From positions 1,054,001 to 1,118,000 of the forward strand of contig CALSRG010000001.1 of assembly GCA_943788695.1 (NCBI GenBank): a stretch of 64,000 bases of DNA, written 5' to 3'. Numbering within the stretch: position 1 is the first letter of the stretch; each line of letters opens with the position of its first letter. The position numbers and the translations under genes were made by a program. Below are positions 57,202 through 64,000 of the stretch, one piece after another. Under the pieces are notes generated by a model. That model was given only the letters and a program-made list of their open reading frames with translations, ran no database searches and was not told where the DNA came from. Source of the DNA: an uncultured Flavobacteriaceae bacterium (lineage in GTDB: Bacteria; Bacteroidota; Bacteroidia; Flavobacteriales; Flavobacteriaceae).

Positions 57202-59007
57202 TTAAGCCAGTTGATAACCATTGTCATCAATTAAACGTTTCGCAATTTGTGTTCTCAATTCTGCGACGTTGGGTAGATTATGATATTTTGTAAAACGCTT
57301 TAATCCCATTAGCATCATCCTTTGTTCGTCTCCTTCCGACATGGAAGCGATACCTTCTTTAGCACGTTGTGAGATAATATCTACAGCTTGATATAAGTAG
57401 AGTTGAGCCATTTTAATTTGAGTTGATTGGTTTACAAGGCCAAAGCGTTTAACATTTTTCTCTACGCGAAGTAATCCTGACTCAGCCATGTAAATTTCAA
57501 TCAAAATGTCAGCAGCCGCCAAAAGGAGTTGTTGATGTTCCTCTAAATCAGGGCCGTATTTTTGGACCCCAGAACCCGCAACCATTAAAAACACTTTTTT
57601 TAATTTTTGAATCATGTCTTTTTCCTCTGATAATACTTCTGAGAAGTCAGGTGTTTCAAATAAGGGGATACCTGTCAATTCATCAGCAACTTTCATTGCG
57701 GGGCCAAGAAGATCGACATGACCTTTCATCGCTTTTTTAATTAACATACCAACGCTAAGCATTCGATTGATCTCATTTGTTCCTTCATAAATGCGCGCAA
57801 TTCGAGCATCACGCCAAGGTGCTTCCATTGGTGCGTCTTCCGAAAAGCCCATGCCTCCATAAATCTGTAAACCTTCATCAGCACAATTTTGCATGTCCTC
57901 CGAAACGGCGACTTTTAAAATTGAACATTCAATAACATATTCTTCTACACCTTTAAGCTCTGCCTCTTGATGACCATTTCCGTCTTTAATTCTAGTTGAA
58001 ATACGATCTTCTATATCCTTTGCAGCACGATAACTCGCAGCTTCACCTATGTAAGCACTTGTTGCCATTTCAGCTAATTTCTTTTGAATGGCACCGAAGC
58101 TTGATATTGGAGTGTCGAATTGAAAGCGTTCATTGGCATATTTTGTTGCTGTATCTGTTAACCTTCTTTGAGCATCGAGTTCGGCAGCAGCTAATTTAAT
58201 TCGTCCAACATTTAAAGCATTCATGGCAATTTTAAAACCGTTGCCTCTTTCCGACAGCATATTTTCAATAGGCACTAAAGTATCATTGAAAAACACTTGC
58301 CTTGTTGATGAGGATCGGATACCTAATTTGTGCTCTTCTTCGCCTAAAGAAATGCCATTGGAAGGGTCGTTCTCAACGATAAAACCTGTGATGTTTTTGT
58401 CGTCTTCTATTCGCGCAAAAACAATAAAAACATTACAAAATCCTGCGTTAGAGATCCACATTTTTTGACCTGTGATCTTATAATATTTGCCATCTTCAGA
58501 TAATACTGCCTTAGTTTTTCCAGAATTAGCATCACTACCTGCATTAGGTTCAGTTAGGCAATACGCACCAAACCACTCGCCAGTGGCTAATTTGGTGACA
58601 TATTTTTCTTTTTGAGTTTCGGTGCCATATAAAGTTATTGGCATGGTACCGATACCTGTATGGGCTCCAAATGCTGTACTAAAAGAGCCTGTTCCACTTG
58701 AAATATAATCGCATACTAGCATGGTGGAAACAAACCCCATACCCATTCCTCCATAAACTTCTGGTACAGAAACACCCAGAAACCCTAATTCTCCAGCTTT
58801 ACGCATAACGTCTCGAGTAAGATCAAAATCTTTACTTTCGAATCGAGGACGATGAGGAATAATTTCTCTGTCGTTAAATTCTTTGACCGCGTCACGCATC
58901 ATTTTCTGTTCTTCGGAAAAATCTTCTGGCGTAAAGACTGCGTCACAAGGTGTTTCTTTGACGATGAATTCGCCGCCTCTTGTTATAAAATCTGAGGTAT
59001 TTGACAT
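57202..59007 (-). CDS. Acyl-CoA dehydrogenase
   Basis: The FAD enzyme that introduces the first double bond in beta-oxidation. The 601-residue form has the N-terminal helical domain, the mid beta domain (F-G-A-Y-C-L-T-E-P-N-A-G-S-D) and the C-terminal domain with catalytic glutamate in Y-E-G-T-N-E-I-N. A C-terminal extension of about 170 residues is usual for this subfamily (FadE-like long form). It is the last gene of the operon, 21 bases after thiolase. Confidence 0.93.
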   Translation of the reverse strand: MSNTSDFITRGGEFIVKETPCDAVFTPEDFSEEQKMMRDAVKEFNDREIIPHRPRFESKDFDLTRDVMRKAGELGFLGVSVPEVYGGMGMGFVSTMLVCDYISSGTGSFSTAFGAHTGIGTMPITLYGTETQKEKYVTKLATGEWFGAYCLTEPNAGSDANSGKTKAVLSEDGKYYKITGQKMWISNAGFCNVFIVFARIEDDKNITGFIVENDPSNGISLGEEEHKLGIRSSSTRQVFFNDTLVPIENMLSERGNGFKIAMNALNVGRIKLAAAELDAQRRLTDTATKYANERFQFDTPISSFGAIQKKLAEMATSAYIGEAASYRAAKDIEDRISTRIKDGNGHQEAELKGVEEYVIECSILKVAVSEDMQNCADEGLQIYGGMGFSEDAPMEAPWRDARIARIYEGTNEINRMLSVGMLIKKAMKGHVDLLGPAMKVADELTGIPLFETPDFSEVLSEEKDMIQKLKKVFLMVAGSGVQKYGPDLEEHQQLLLAAADILIEIYMAESGLLRVEKNVKRFGLVNQSTQIKMAQLYLYQAVDIISQRAKEGIASMSEGDEQRMMLMGLKRFTKYHNLPNVAELRTQIAKRLIDDNGYQLA

Positions 59008-59028
59008 AGTAATGGGTTTAATTGGTTA

Positions 59029-60222
59029 TTAATTTAAAAATTCAAATATTCCTGCTGCACCTTGGCCAGTTCCTACACACATGGTAACTAAGCCATATTT
59101 ACCAGTCATATTTTGTTGTCTCATTTCATCAAAAAGTTGCACGGACAATTTAGCGCCAGAGCAGCCTAAGGGATGACCTAATGCAATGGCACCTCCATTT
59201 ACATTAACGATATCTTGATTAAGGTCTAGCGTTCTCATGACCGCAAGGGACTGGGAAGCGAAAGCTTCATTAAGTTCGATCAATGATATGTCATTTTGAG
59301 TTAAACCAGCTTGTTTGAGTGCTTTCGGAATGGCTTTTACAGGGCCAATCCCCATGATTCTAGGTTCGACTCCTACGGCGGTATAACTCGCCATTCTTGC
59401 GATGGGTTGGAGATTTAATTCTTTAACCATTGCTTCGCTCATAATCATTACAAATGCAGCACCATCGCTCATTTGCGACGAATTGCCAGCCGTAACACTT
59501 CCGCTATTGGCAAAAACTGGACGTAGTTTTCCAAGAGCCTCTATGGTTGTATTTGCTCTTGGCCCCTCATCTTGATAAACAGTATATGATTTTGTCGCTT
59601 TTTTACCATTGTGGTCAATATAGACCTGCTCAACATTTATAGGTACAATTTGATCTGCAAAGCGATTTGACTCTAGTGCCTTAAGCGCTTTTTGGTGCGA
59701 GTTGTAAGAAAAGATATCTTGATCTTCTCGAGAAACGTCAAATTGGTTTGCAACAGCTTCTGCTGTCAGACCCATTCCCCAATAATAATCCTCGTGACCT
59801 TCCTTGGCTAATTTATAATCTGGAACTGGTTTGTAGCCTCCCATTGGAATGTAGCTCATGCTTTCAACTCCACCAGCAATGATACAATCAGCCATTCCTG
59901 ATTGAATCTTAGCAACGGCCATGCTAATAGTTTCAAGACCTGAGGCGCAATAGCGGTTCACAGTTACTCCCGCCACATCCTCAGATTGGAGCCCCATAAG
60001 AGACACTAAACGAGCCATATTGAGTCCTTGTTCGGCTTCGGGCATTGCGTTTCCAACTATTACGTCATCAATTCTAGACTTGTCAAATTCCGGCAAATGA
60101 GACATCAAATAAGAAATAGTCTCTGCAGCAAGTTCATCAGGACGTTTAAATCTAAACAATCCTTTTGGAGCTTTTCCAACGGCTGTTCTGTAGCCTTTTA
60201 CGATATATGCGGTTGTCATCAT
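59029..60222 (-). CDS. fadA: Acetyl-CoA C-acyltransferase (thiolase)
   Basis: Cleaves 3-ketoacyl-CoA in the last step of beta-oxidation. The 397-residue protein has the nucleophile C92 in N-R-Y-C-A-S-G-L, the H in G-G-A-I-A-L-G-H-P-L-G-C-S-G, and the second cysteine in M-C-V-G-T-G-Q-G. The start is at the second of two Met codons or the first; both lie next to the preceding gene. It lies between FadB and the dehydrogenase. Confidence 0.94.
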   Translation of the reverse strand: MMTTAYIVKGYRTAVGKAPKGLFRFKRPDELAAETISYLMSHLPEFDKSRIDDVIVGNAMPEAEQGLNMARLVSLMGLQSEDVAGVTVNRYCASGLETISMAVAKIQSGMADCIIAGGVESMSYIPMGGYKPVPDYKLAKEGHEDYYWGMGLTAEAVANQFDVSREDQDIFSYNSHQKALKALESNRFADQIVPINVEQVYIDHNGKKATKSYTVYQDEGPRANTTIEALGKLRPVFANSGSVTAGNSSQMSDGAAFVMIMSEAMVKELNLQPIARMASYTAVGVEPRIMGIGPVKAIPKALKQAGLTQNDISLIELNEAFASQSLAVMRTLDLNQDIVNVNGGAIALGHPLGCSGAKLSVQLFDEMRQQNMTGKYGLVTMCVGTGQGAAGIFEFLN

Positions 60223-60233
60223 AATAATTTGTC

Positions 60234-62642
60234 TTAGTTTCTTAGGGGTTTGCCTGTTTTGAGCATTTGCTCTAGACGTTCCAATGTTTTTCTTTCACCA
60301 CATAAACTTAAAAACGCTTCGCGTTCCAGGTCGAGAAGGTACTGTTCAGAAACCATTGTCGCTTCTGATAAATCTCCACCAGCCATGACATAGGCCAATT
60401 TATTAGCAATTTTCTGGTCATGTTCTGAAATATAACGCGCCGATTTCATTGCGTCCGTTCCGACTAAAAACATTCCCAGAGCTTGTTTTCCGAGTACTTT
60501 GACGTCATTGCGAGCGACGGGTTTTGTGTAGCCTTGATCGGACATTAGTCGAGCATATGCCTTTGCCGTTGCAATTTGACGGTTTCGATTGACCACTATG
60601 GTATCTTTTCCTTTTTGAAGAATGCCTAAATCAAATGCTTCATAGGCAGATGTAGACACTTTTGCCATTCCAATGGCGAGAAAGTACTCTTGTAAAATAT
60701 TGAGCTCGACATCATTCTTCCTAAAAGAATCAGAAGCTCTAAGAGTCATTTCTTTAGATCCTCCGCCACCTGGAATGACTCCAACACCAAACTCAACAAG
60801 TCCAATGTAAGTTTCACTTGCGGCAACAATCTTATCTGCATGTAATGATAATTCACAGCCACCACCCAAGGTCATGCCGTGAGGTGCAGCTATTGTTGGA
60901 ATAGATGAGTAGCGCATTCGCATCATCGTATTTTGGAAATATGCGATGGCCTGATTTAGCTCATCATATTCCTGTTCAACAGCCATCATAAAAATCATCG
61001 CAATATTTGCGCCAACGCTAAAATTTGTGCCTTGATTTCCAACAACAAGTCCATCAAAATCCTTTTCAGCAATATCAATAGATTTGTTTAATCCAGATAA
61101 AACGTCACCACCAATACTATTCATTTTAGATCGGAATTCAGCGTTTAAAATTCCATCTCCGAGATCGTGCAGCACAAAATCTTTGTTTTGATAAACAGGG
61201 GTTTTGTCTCGCAGGTTTTCTAGGATGATAAAGGCATCTTGACCTGGAATCTTTTTGTAACCTTTTGTGTTTCTGTCATAACAATAAGGACTGCCGTTTT
61301 TCGTGGTGTAAAAGGCATCAATACCTGAGTTTAACATTTCTTGAATCCATGGTGCTGGTGTTAAACCAAGTGCTGTTGCGAGTTCTACACCTTTGTTCAA
61401 CCCAATGGCATCCCATATTTGAAATGGTCCATGCTCCCAACCATATCCTGCTTTGAGGGCATCATCAATTTTATATATGTCATCTGTAATTTCAGGAATG
61501 CGGTTCGATACATAAGCAAATGTGGTTCCGAAAATGTTACGATAAAATTCAGAAGCTTTATCGTCTCCACTTATCAAAATAGGAAAACGATCAGCAACGT
61601 TTTCTATTGTTTTGGTTTTACTCAGAATTGGGAAATCCGTTTTTTTCTGAGGCCTGTACGACATGGAGTCAAAATCTAAAGAAAGTATGACCCGCTTTCC
61701 TTTATCATCAGTAGTTTTTTTATAAAATCCTTGACCTGTTTTATCGCCAAGCCATTTATTGTCCATCATTTTTTGAACAAATTTTGGAATCTTATAATCG
61801 TCACGCTTTTCGTCCAAAGGACAATTTTCATAAACACCATTGGCAACATGCACTAAGGTGTCGAGTCCAACCAAATCGGTAGTGCGGAAGGTTGCGGATT
61901 TTGGTCTGCCAATGACAGGTCCAGTAAGACGGTCAACATCCTCAACACTTAATCCCAACTCGATAACTTGATGAAATAAACTTTGGATGCCATATGTCCC
62001 AATTCTATTTCCAATAAACGCAGGAGTGTCTTTTGCAATGACAGTCGTTTTACCCAAATATTTTTCACCATATAGTCCCATAAAGTCTAAAACCTTTTGG
62101 TCGGTTTTTGGGCCAGGGATTATTTCAAATAATTTAAGATATCGCGCAGGGTTAAAAAAATGTGTACCACAAAAATGAGCCTGAAAATCTTCACTACGAC
62201 CCTCGTTCATCATTGCTATGGGAATGCCTGAGGTGTTTGAGGAAATCAATGTACCTGGTTTTCGGTATTGATCTAATTTTTCAAAAACTGATTTTTTAAT
62301 ATCTAGACGTTCTACAACAACCTCAATGATCCAATCAACATCAGAAACTTTAGCTATGTCATCTTCGAGATTACCAGTAGTTATTCTCTTTACGAAATTA
62401 GTGTGATAGAGTGGCGCAGGTTTTGTTTTTATGGCCTTACTTAAAGCATCATTGACTAACCTGTTTCTCACCACTTTGTCGTCCAAAGTCAATTCTTTGG
62501 CTTTTTCAGCATCTGTTAATGAGTGGGGAACAATATCTAAAAGTAATACTTCCACGCCGATATTTGCAAAGTGGCAAGCAATACCGCTGCCCATAATTCC
62601 AGAGCCAATTACAGCCACTTTATTAATATTCCTGTTTTTCAT
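60234..62642 (-). CDS. 3-hydroxyacyl-CoA dehydrogenase/enoyl-CoA hydratase (FadB/FadJ-like)
   Basis: A bifunctional beta-oxidation enzyme of 802 residues with the domains in the order opposite to E. coli FadB. The N-terminal dehydrogenase has the NAD motif G13-S-G-I-M-G-S-G and H-F-F-N-P-A; the C-terminal crotonase domain (about 500-720) has the oxyanion-hole sequence HGMTLGGGCELS. This order is common in Bacteroidota. It overlaps marR by 4 bases. Confidence 0.92.
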   Translation of the reverse strand: MKNRNINKVAVIGSGIMGSGIACHFANIGVEVLLLDIVPHSLTDAEKAKELTLDDKVVRNRLVNDALSKAIKTKPAPLYHTNFVKRITTGNLEDDIAKVSDVDWIIEVVVERLDIKKSVFEKLDQYRKPGTLISSNTSGIPIAMMNEGRSEDFQAHFCGTHFFNPARYLKLFEIIPGPKTDQKVLDFMGLYGEKYLGKTTVIAKDTPAFIGNRIGTYGIQSLFHQVIELGLSVEDVDRLTGPVIGRPKSATFRTTDLVGLDTLVHVANGVYENCPLDEKRDDYKIPKFVQKMMDNKWLGDKTGQGFYKKTTDDKGKRVILSLDFDSMSYRPQKKTDFPILSKTKTIENVADRFPILISGDDKASEFYRNIFGTTFAYVSNRIPEITDDIYKIDDALKAGYGWEHGPFQIWDAIGLNKGVELATALGLTPAPWIQEMLNSGIDAFYTTKNGSPYCYDRNTKGYKKIPGQDAFIILENLRDKTPVYQNKDFVLHDLGDGILNAEFRSKMNSIGGDVLSGLNKSIDIAEKDFDGLVVGNQGTNFSVGANIAMIFMMAVEQEYDELNQAIAYFQNTMMRMRYSSIPTIAAPHGMTLGGGCELSLHADKIVAASETYIGLVEFGVGVIPGGGGSKEMTLRASDSFRKNDVELNILQEYFLAIGMAKVSTSAYEAFDLGILQKGKDTIVVNRNRQIATAKAYARLMSDQGYTKPVARNDVKVLGKQALGMFLVGTDAMKSARYISEHDQKIANKLAYVMAGGDLSEATMVSEQYLLDLEREAFLSLCGERKTLERLEQMLKTGKPLRN

Positions 62643-63097
62643 AAATCAGATATTGGTAAGGTTAATTTTGATGATTTTGTTTGAACCACTACTTGGTTGA
62701 TTTGGTCGATGATATCAAAAAAATGATCTAGCTTTTCTGACGAAATTTTATCAATTACGGAATTGTTAAATTTGAGCACTTGATGTCTTGTGTAATCCCT
62801 TTTTTCTCGTCCAAAGTTTGTTAAAAAAATAAGGACTCCTCGTCCATCATCTGGATTTGGACCACGATAAATCAATTCTAATTCCTCCATAGATTTGAGA
62901 ATCCTCGATATGCTCGTTGACTCAATACCCATTTTGGGACCCAAAGTGGTGGAGGGTGTTCCTGCTTCTGGATCTAGGCTCAACAAAGCAAAGCCAATAG
63001 ACATTGTAGTACCAAACTTTAGAGCCTCTTCGTTGTACATTTTTTGTATCGCGAGCCAAGTTGTACGTAATGCGTATTCTACGGTTTGCTTTTTCAT
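62639..63097 (-). CDS. MarR-family transcriptional regulator of the fad operon
   Basis: A 152-residue winged-helix regulator. The recognition region reads S-T-T-L-G-P-K-M-G-I-E-S-T-S-I-S-R-I-L-K-S-M-E-E-L (about 55-79), and the wing has N-P-D-D-G-R-G-V (the D-x-R motif of MarR proteins). Its genomic position, overlapping fadB and following the acyl-CoA synthetase gene, suggests that it controls fatty-acid use, perhaps by binding an acyl-CoA. A perfect palindrome lies just upstream. Confidence 0.92.
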   Translation of the reverse strand: MKKQTVEYALRTTWLAIQKMYNEEALKFGTTMSIGFALLSLDPEAGTPSTTLGPKMGIESTSISRILKSMEELELIYRGPNPDDGRGVLIFLTNFGREKRDYTRHQVLKFNNSVIDKISSEKLDHFFDIIDQINQVVVQTKSSKLTLPISDL

Positions 63098-63112
63098 ATC
63101 CCAAAGTTATTA

Positions 63113-63140
63113 AATTTTACTATGCATGCATAGTAAAATT
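63113..63140. promoter_or_regulatory. 28-bp perfect palindrome, candidate MarR operator
   Basis: The half-site AATTTTACTATGCA is followed directly by its exact reverse complement, ending at 63140. It is centred about 30 bases upstream of the marR ATG (63097) between two genes of the same strand. A minus-strand -7 element TAACTTTG (63109-63102) is next to it, only 4 bases from the start codon, which would make the transcript nearly leaderless. The element is a strong candidate for repressor binding by the MarR protein. Confidence 0.7.
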
Positions 63141-63177
63141 ATAAAATTTTATAAACTGTTGATGTTTCGTAAAATTT

Positions 63178-64000
63178 TTAAGCTCTGTAGATAGATTCTA
63201 TGAGTGTTAGATACTTCTCTTTGATGACTCGCCGCTTCATTTTCATTGTAGGCGTCAAATGTCCTTCTTCGATGGTCCAAAGATCAGGAGTTAGACGAAA
63301 TGCTTTAATTTGCTCCCATTTTCCAAAATCTGGATTGACTTTATCAATTTCGACTTGAATGCGATCCATTACAATTTCAGAATTCGTAATACCCTCAGGC
63401 GTATCAATTCCTTTAATACCTTTTCTTTTCAACCATTCTGCAATAAAGACAAAATTTGGCTGAATAAGTGCAGCAGGCATTTTTTCTCCTTCTCCAACTA
63501 CCATCACTTGTTCAATAAATCTGGATTGTTTGAGTTGGTTTTCAATAACAGAAGGCGCGATATACTTTCCACCACTTGTTTTGAACATTTCTTTTTTTCT
63601 ATCGGTGATGCGCAAAAAACCGTCACTGTCAATTTCGCCAATGTCACCAGTATGGAAATAGTCGTCTGTCATCACTTCAGCAGTTTTTTCAGGATCCTTA
63701 AAATAGCCTTGCATCACATTAGGACCTTTGACTAAAATTTCTCCATCTTCAGCGATTTTTACTTCAACATTGTCGATAATTCTACCAACTGTTCCTATAC
63801 GAAAGCCACCGTTACGTTGATCGTTTACAGATACAATAGGGGAGGTTTCAGTCAGTCCATATCCCTCCATAATTGGCATGTCAGCTGCTGCAAAAACTCG
63901 AGATAGTCTTGTTTGCAGCGGAGCACTACCAGAAACAAACATATCCAAATTACCACCAAGGGCTTCTTTCCATTTGCTAAAAATGAGCTTACGGGCAATT
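63178..64000 (-). CDS. fadD: Long-chain acyl-CoA synthetase (AMP-binding), 5' part missing
   Basis: Activates fatty acids to acyl-CoA at the cost of ATP. The C-terminal portion lies in the window, from the right edge to the stop at 63178 (about 274 residues). Visible motifs are G-Y-G-L-T-E-T-S-P (ATP/AMP binding), Y-F-H-T-G-D-I-G-E and I-T-D-R-K-K-E-M-F-K-T-S-G-G-K-Y. It is the first gene of the fad unit seen here. The true start lies outside the window. Confidence 0.92.
   Translation of the reverse strand, partial: IARKLIFSKWKEALGGNLDMFVSGSAPLQTRLSRVFAAADMPIMEGYGLTETSPIVSVNDQRNGGFRIGTVGRIIDNVEVKIAEDGEILVKGPNVMQGYFKDPEKTAEVMTDDYFHTGDIGEIDSDGFLRITDRKKEMFKTSGGKYIAPSVIENQLKQSRFIEQVMVVGEGEKMPAALIQPNFVFIAEWLKRKGIKGIDTPEGITNSEIVMDRIQVEIDKVNPDFGKWEQIKAFRLTPDLWTIEEGHLTPTMKMKRRVIKEKYLTLIESIYRA

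Noticed and set aside
63141-63152. ATAAAATTTTAT palindrome beside the marR operator
   Set aside because: Only A and T, common by chance in such DNA; not counted as a second operator.

Overview
This 64 kb window is chromosomal DNA from a low-GC Bacteroidota bacterium of the class Flavobacteriia, most likely the family Flavobacteriaceae. The signs are a GldI gliding-motility lipoprotein, a Bacteroidota-type RNA polymerase omega subunit, DUF4835, DUF5683 and DUF6913 proteins, and the -7 promoter element TAnnTTTG, several times paired with an upstream TTG at a fitting distance. Gene order such as ribH-mutL-rhomboid-rhomboid-WbqC/lepB/dapB/parB/parA is typical of that family. I cannot assign a genus. 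Coding density is high. I saw no rRNA, tRNA, CRISPR array, insertion sequence or prophage.

Layout. 1-3096: a cut-off DMT-type transporter and ribD (minus), then a GNAT acetyltransferase and prmC (plus). 3130-12456: a long plus-strand run ligA, DUF6913, dapA, bamD, omega, coaBC, DUF4835, recN, fabI. 12654-16637: a flavoprotein, then a minus cluster of a DHH phosphoesterase, GldI and a cyclophilin-FKBP fusion. 16758-19554: ndk, then recF, a lipocalin-like lipoprotein, DUF721 and CIA30. 19648-25815: a TPR protein, ribH, a small membrane protein, mutL, two rhomboid proteases and an EEP-family phosphatase. 25802-30996 (minus): parA, parB, DUF5683, dapB, lepB, WbqC. Then an M16 peptidase (plus). 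34263-38678 (minus): uridine kinase, a FtsB/DivIC-like protein and both methylmalonyl-CoA mutase subunits. 38745-43800: a damage-tolerance cassette of dinB and a short dnaE, divergent from an XRE-S24 (LexA-like) regulator. 43828-48185: mscL, trxB and a PadR-PspC-GIN operon. 48327-57091: mixed housekeeping and accessory genes with two decayed fragments (a frameshifted secreted protein and a lone CRP/FNR DNA-binding tail). 57202-64000 (minus): a fatty-acid beta-oxidation operon with a MarR regulator.

The most interesting points are regulatory or architectural: a perfect 28-bp palindrome just upstream of marR in the beta-oxidation operon; operator-like repeats overlapping the padR promoter; helically phased repeats between the LexA-like gene and dnaE; a cyclophilin-FKBP dual prolyl isomerase beside GldI; and a MutL whose endonuclease motif is degenerate. 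I found no system that I could call wholly new. Functional calls rest on recognised motifs and remembered family features, not on database searches.
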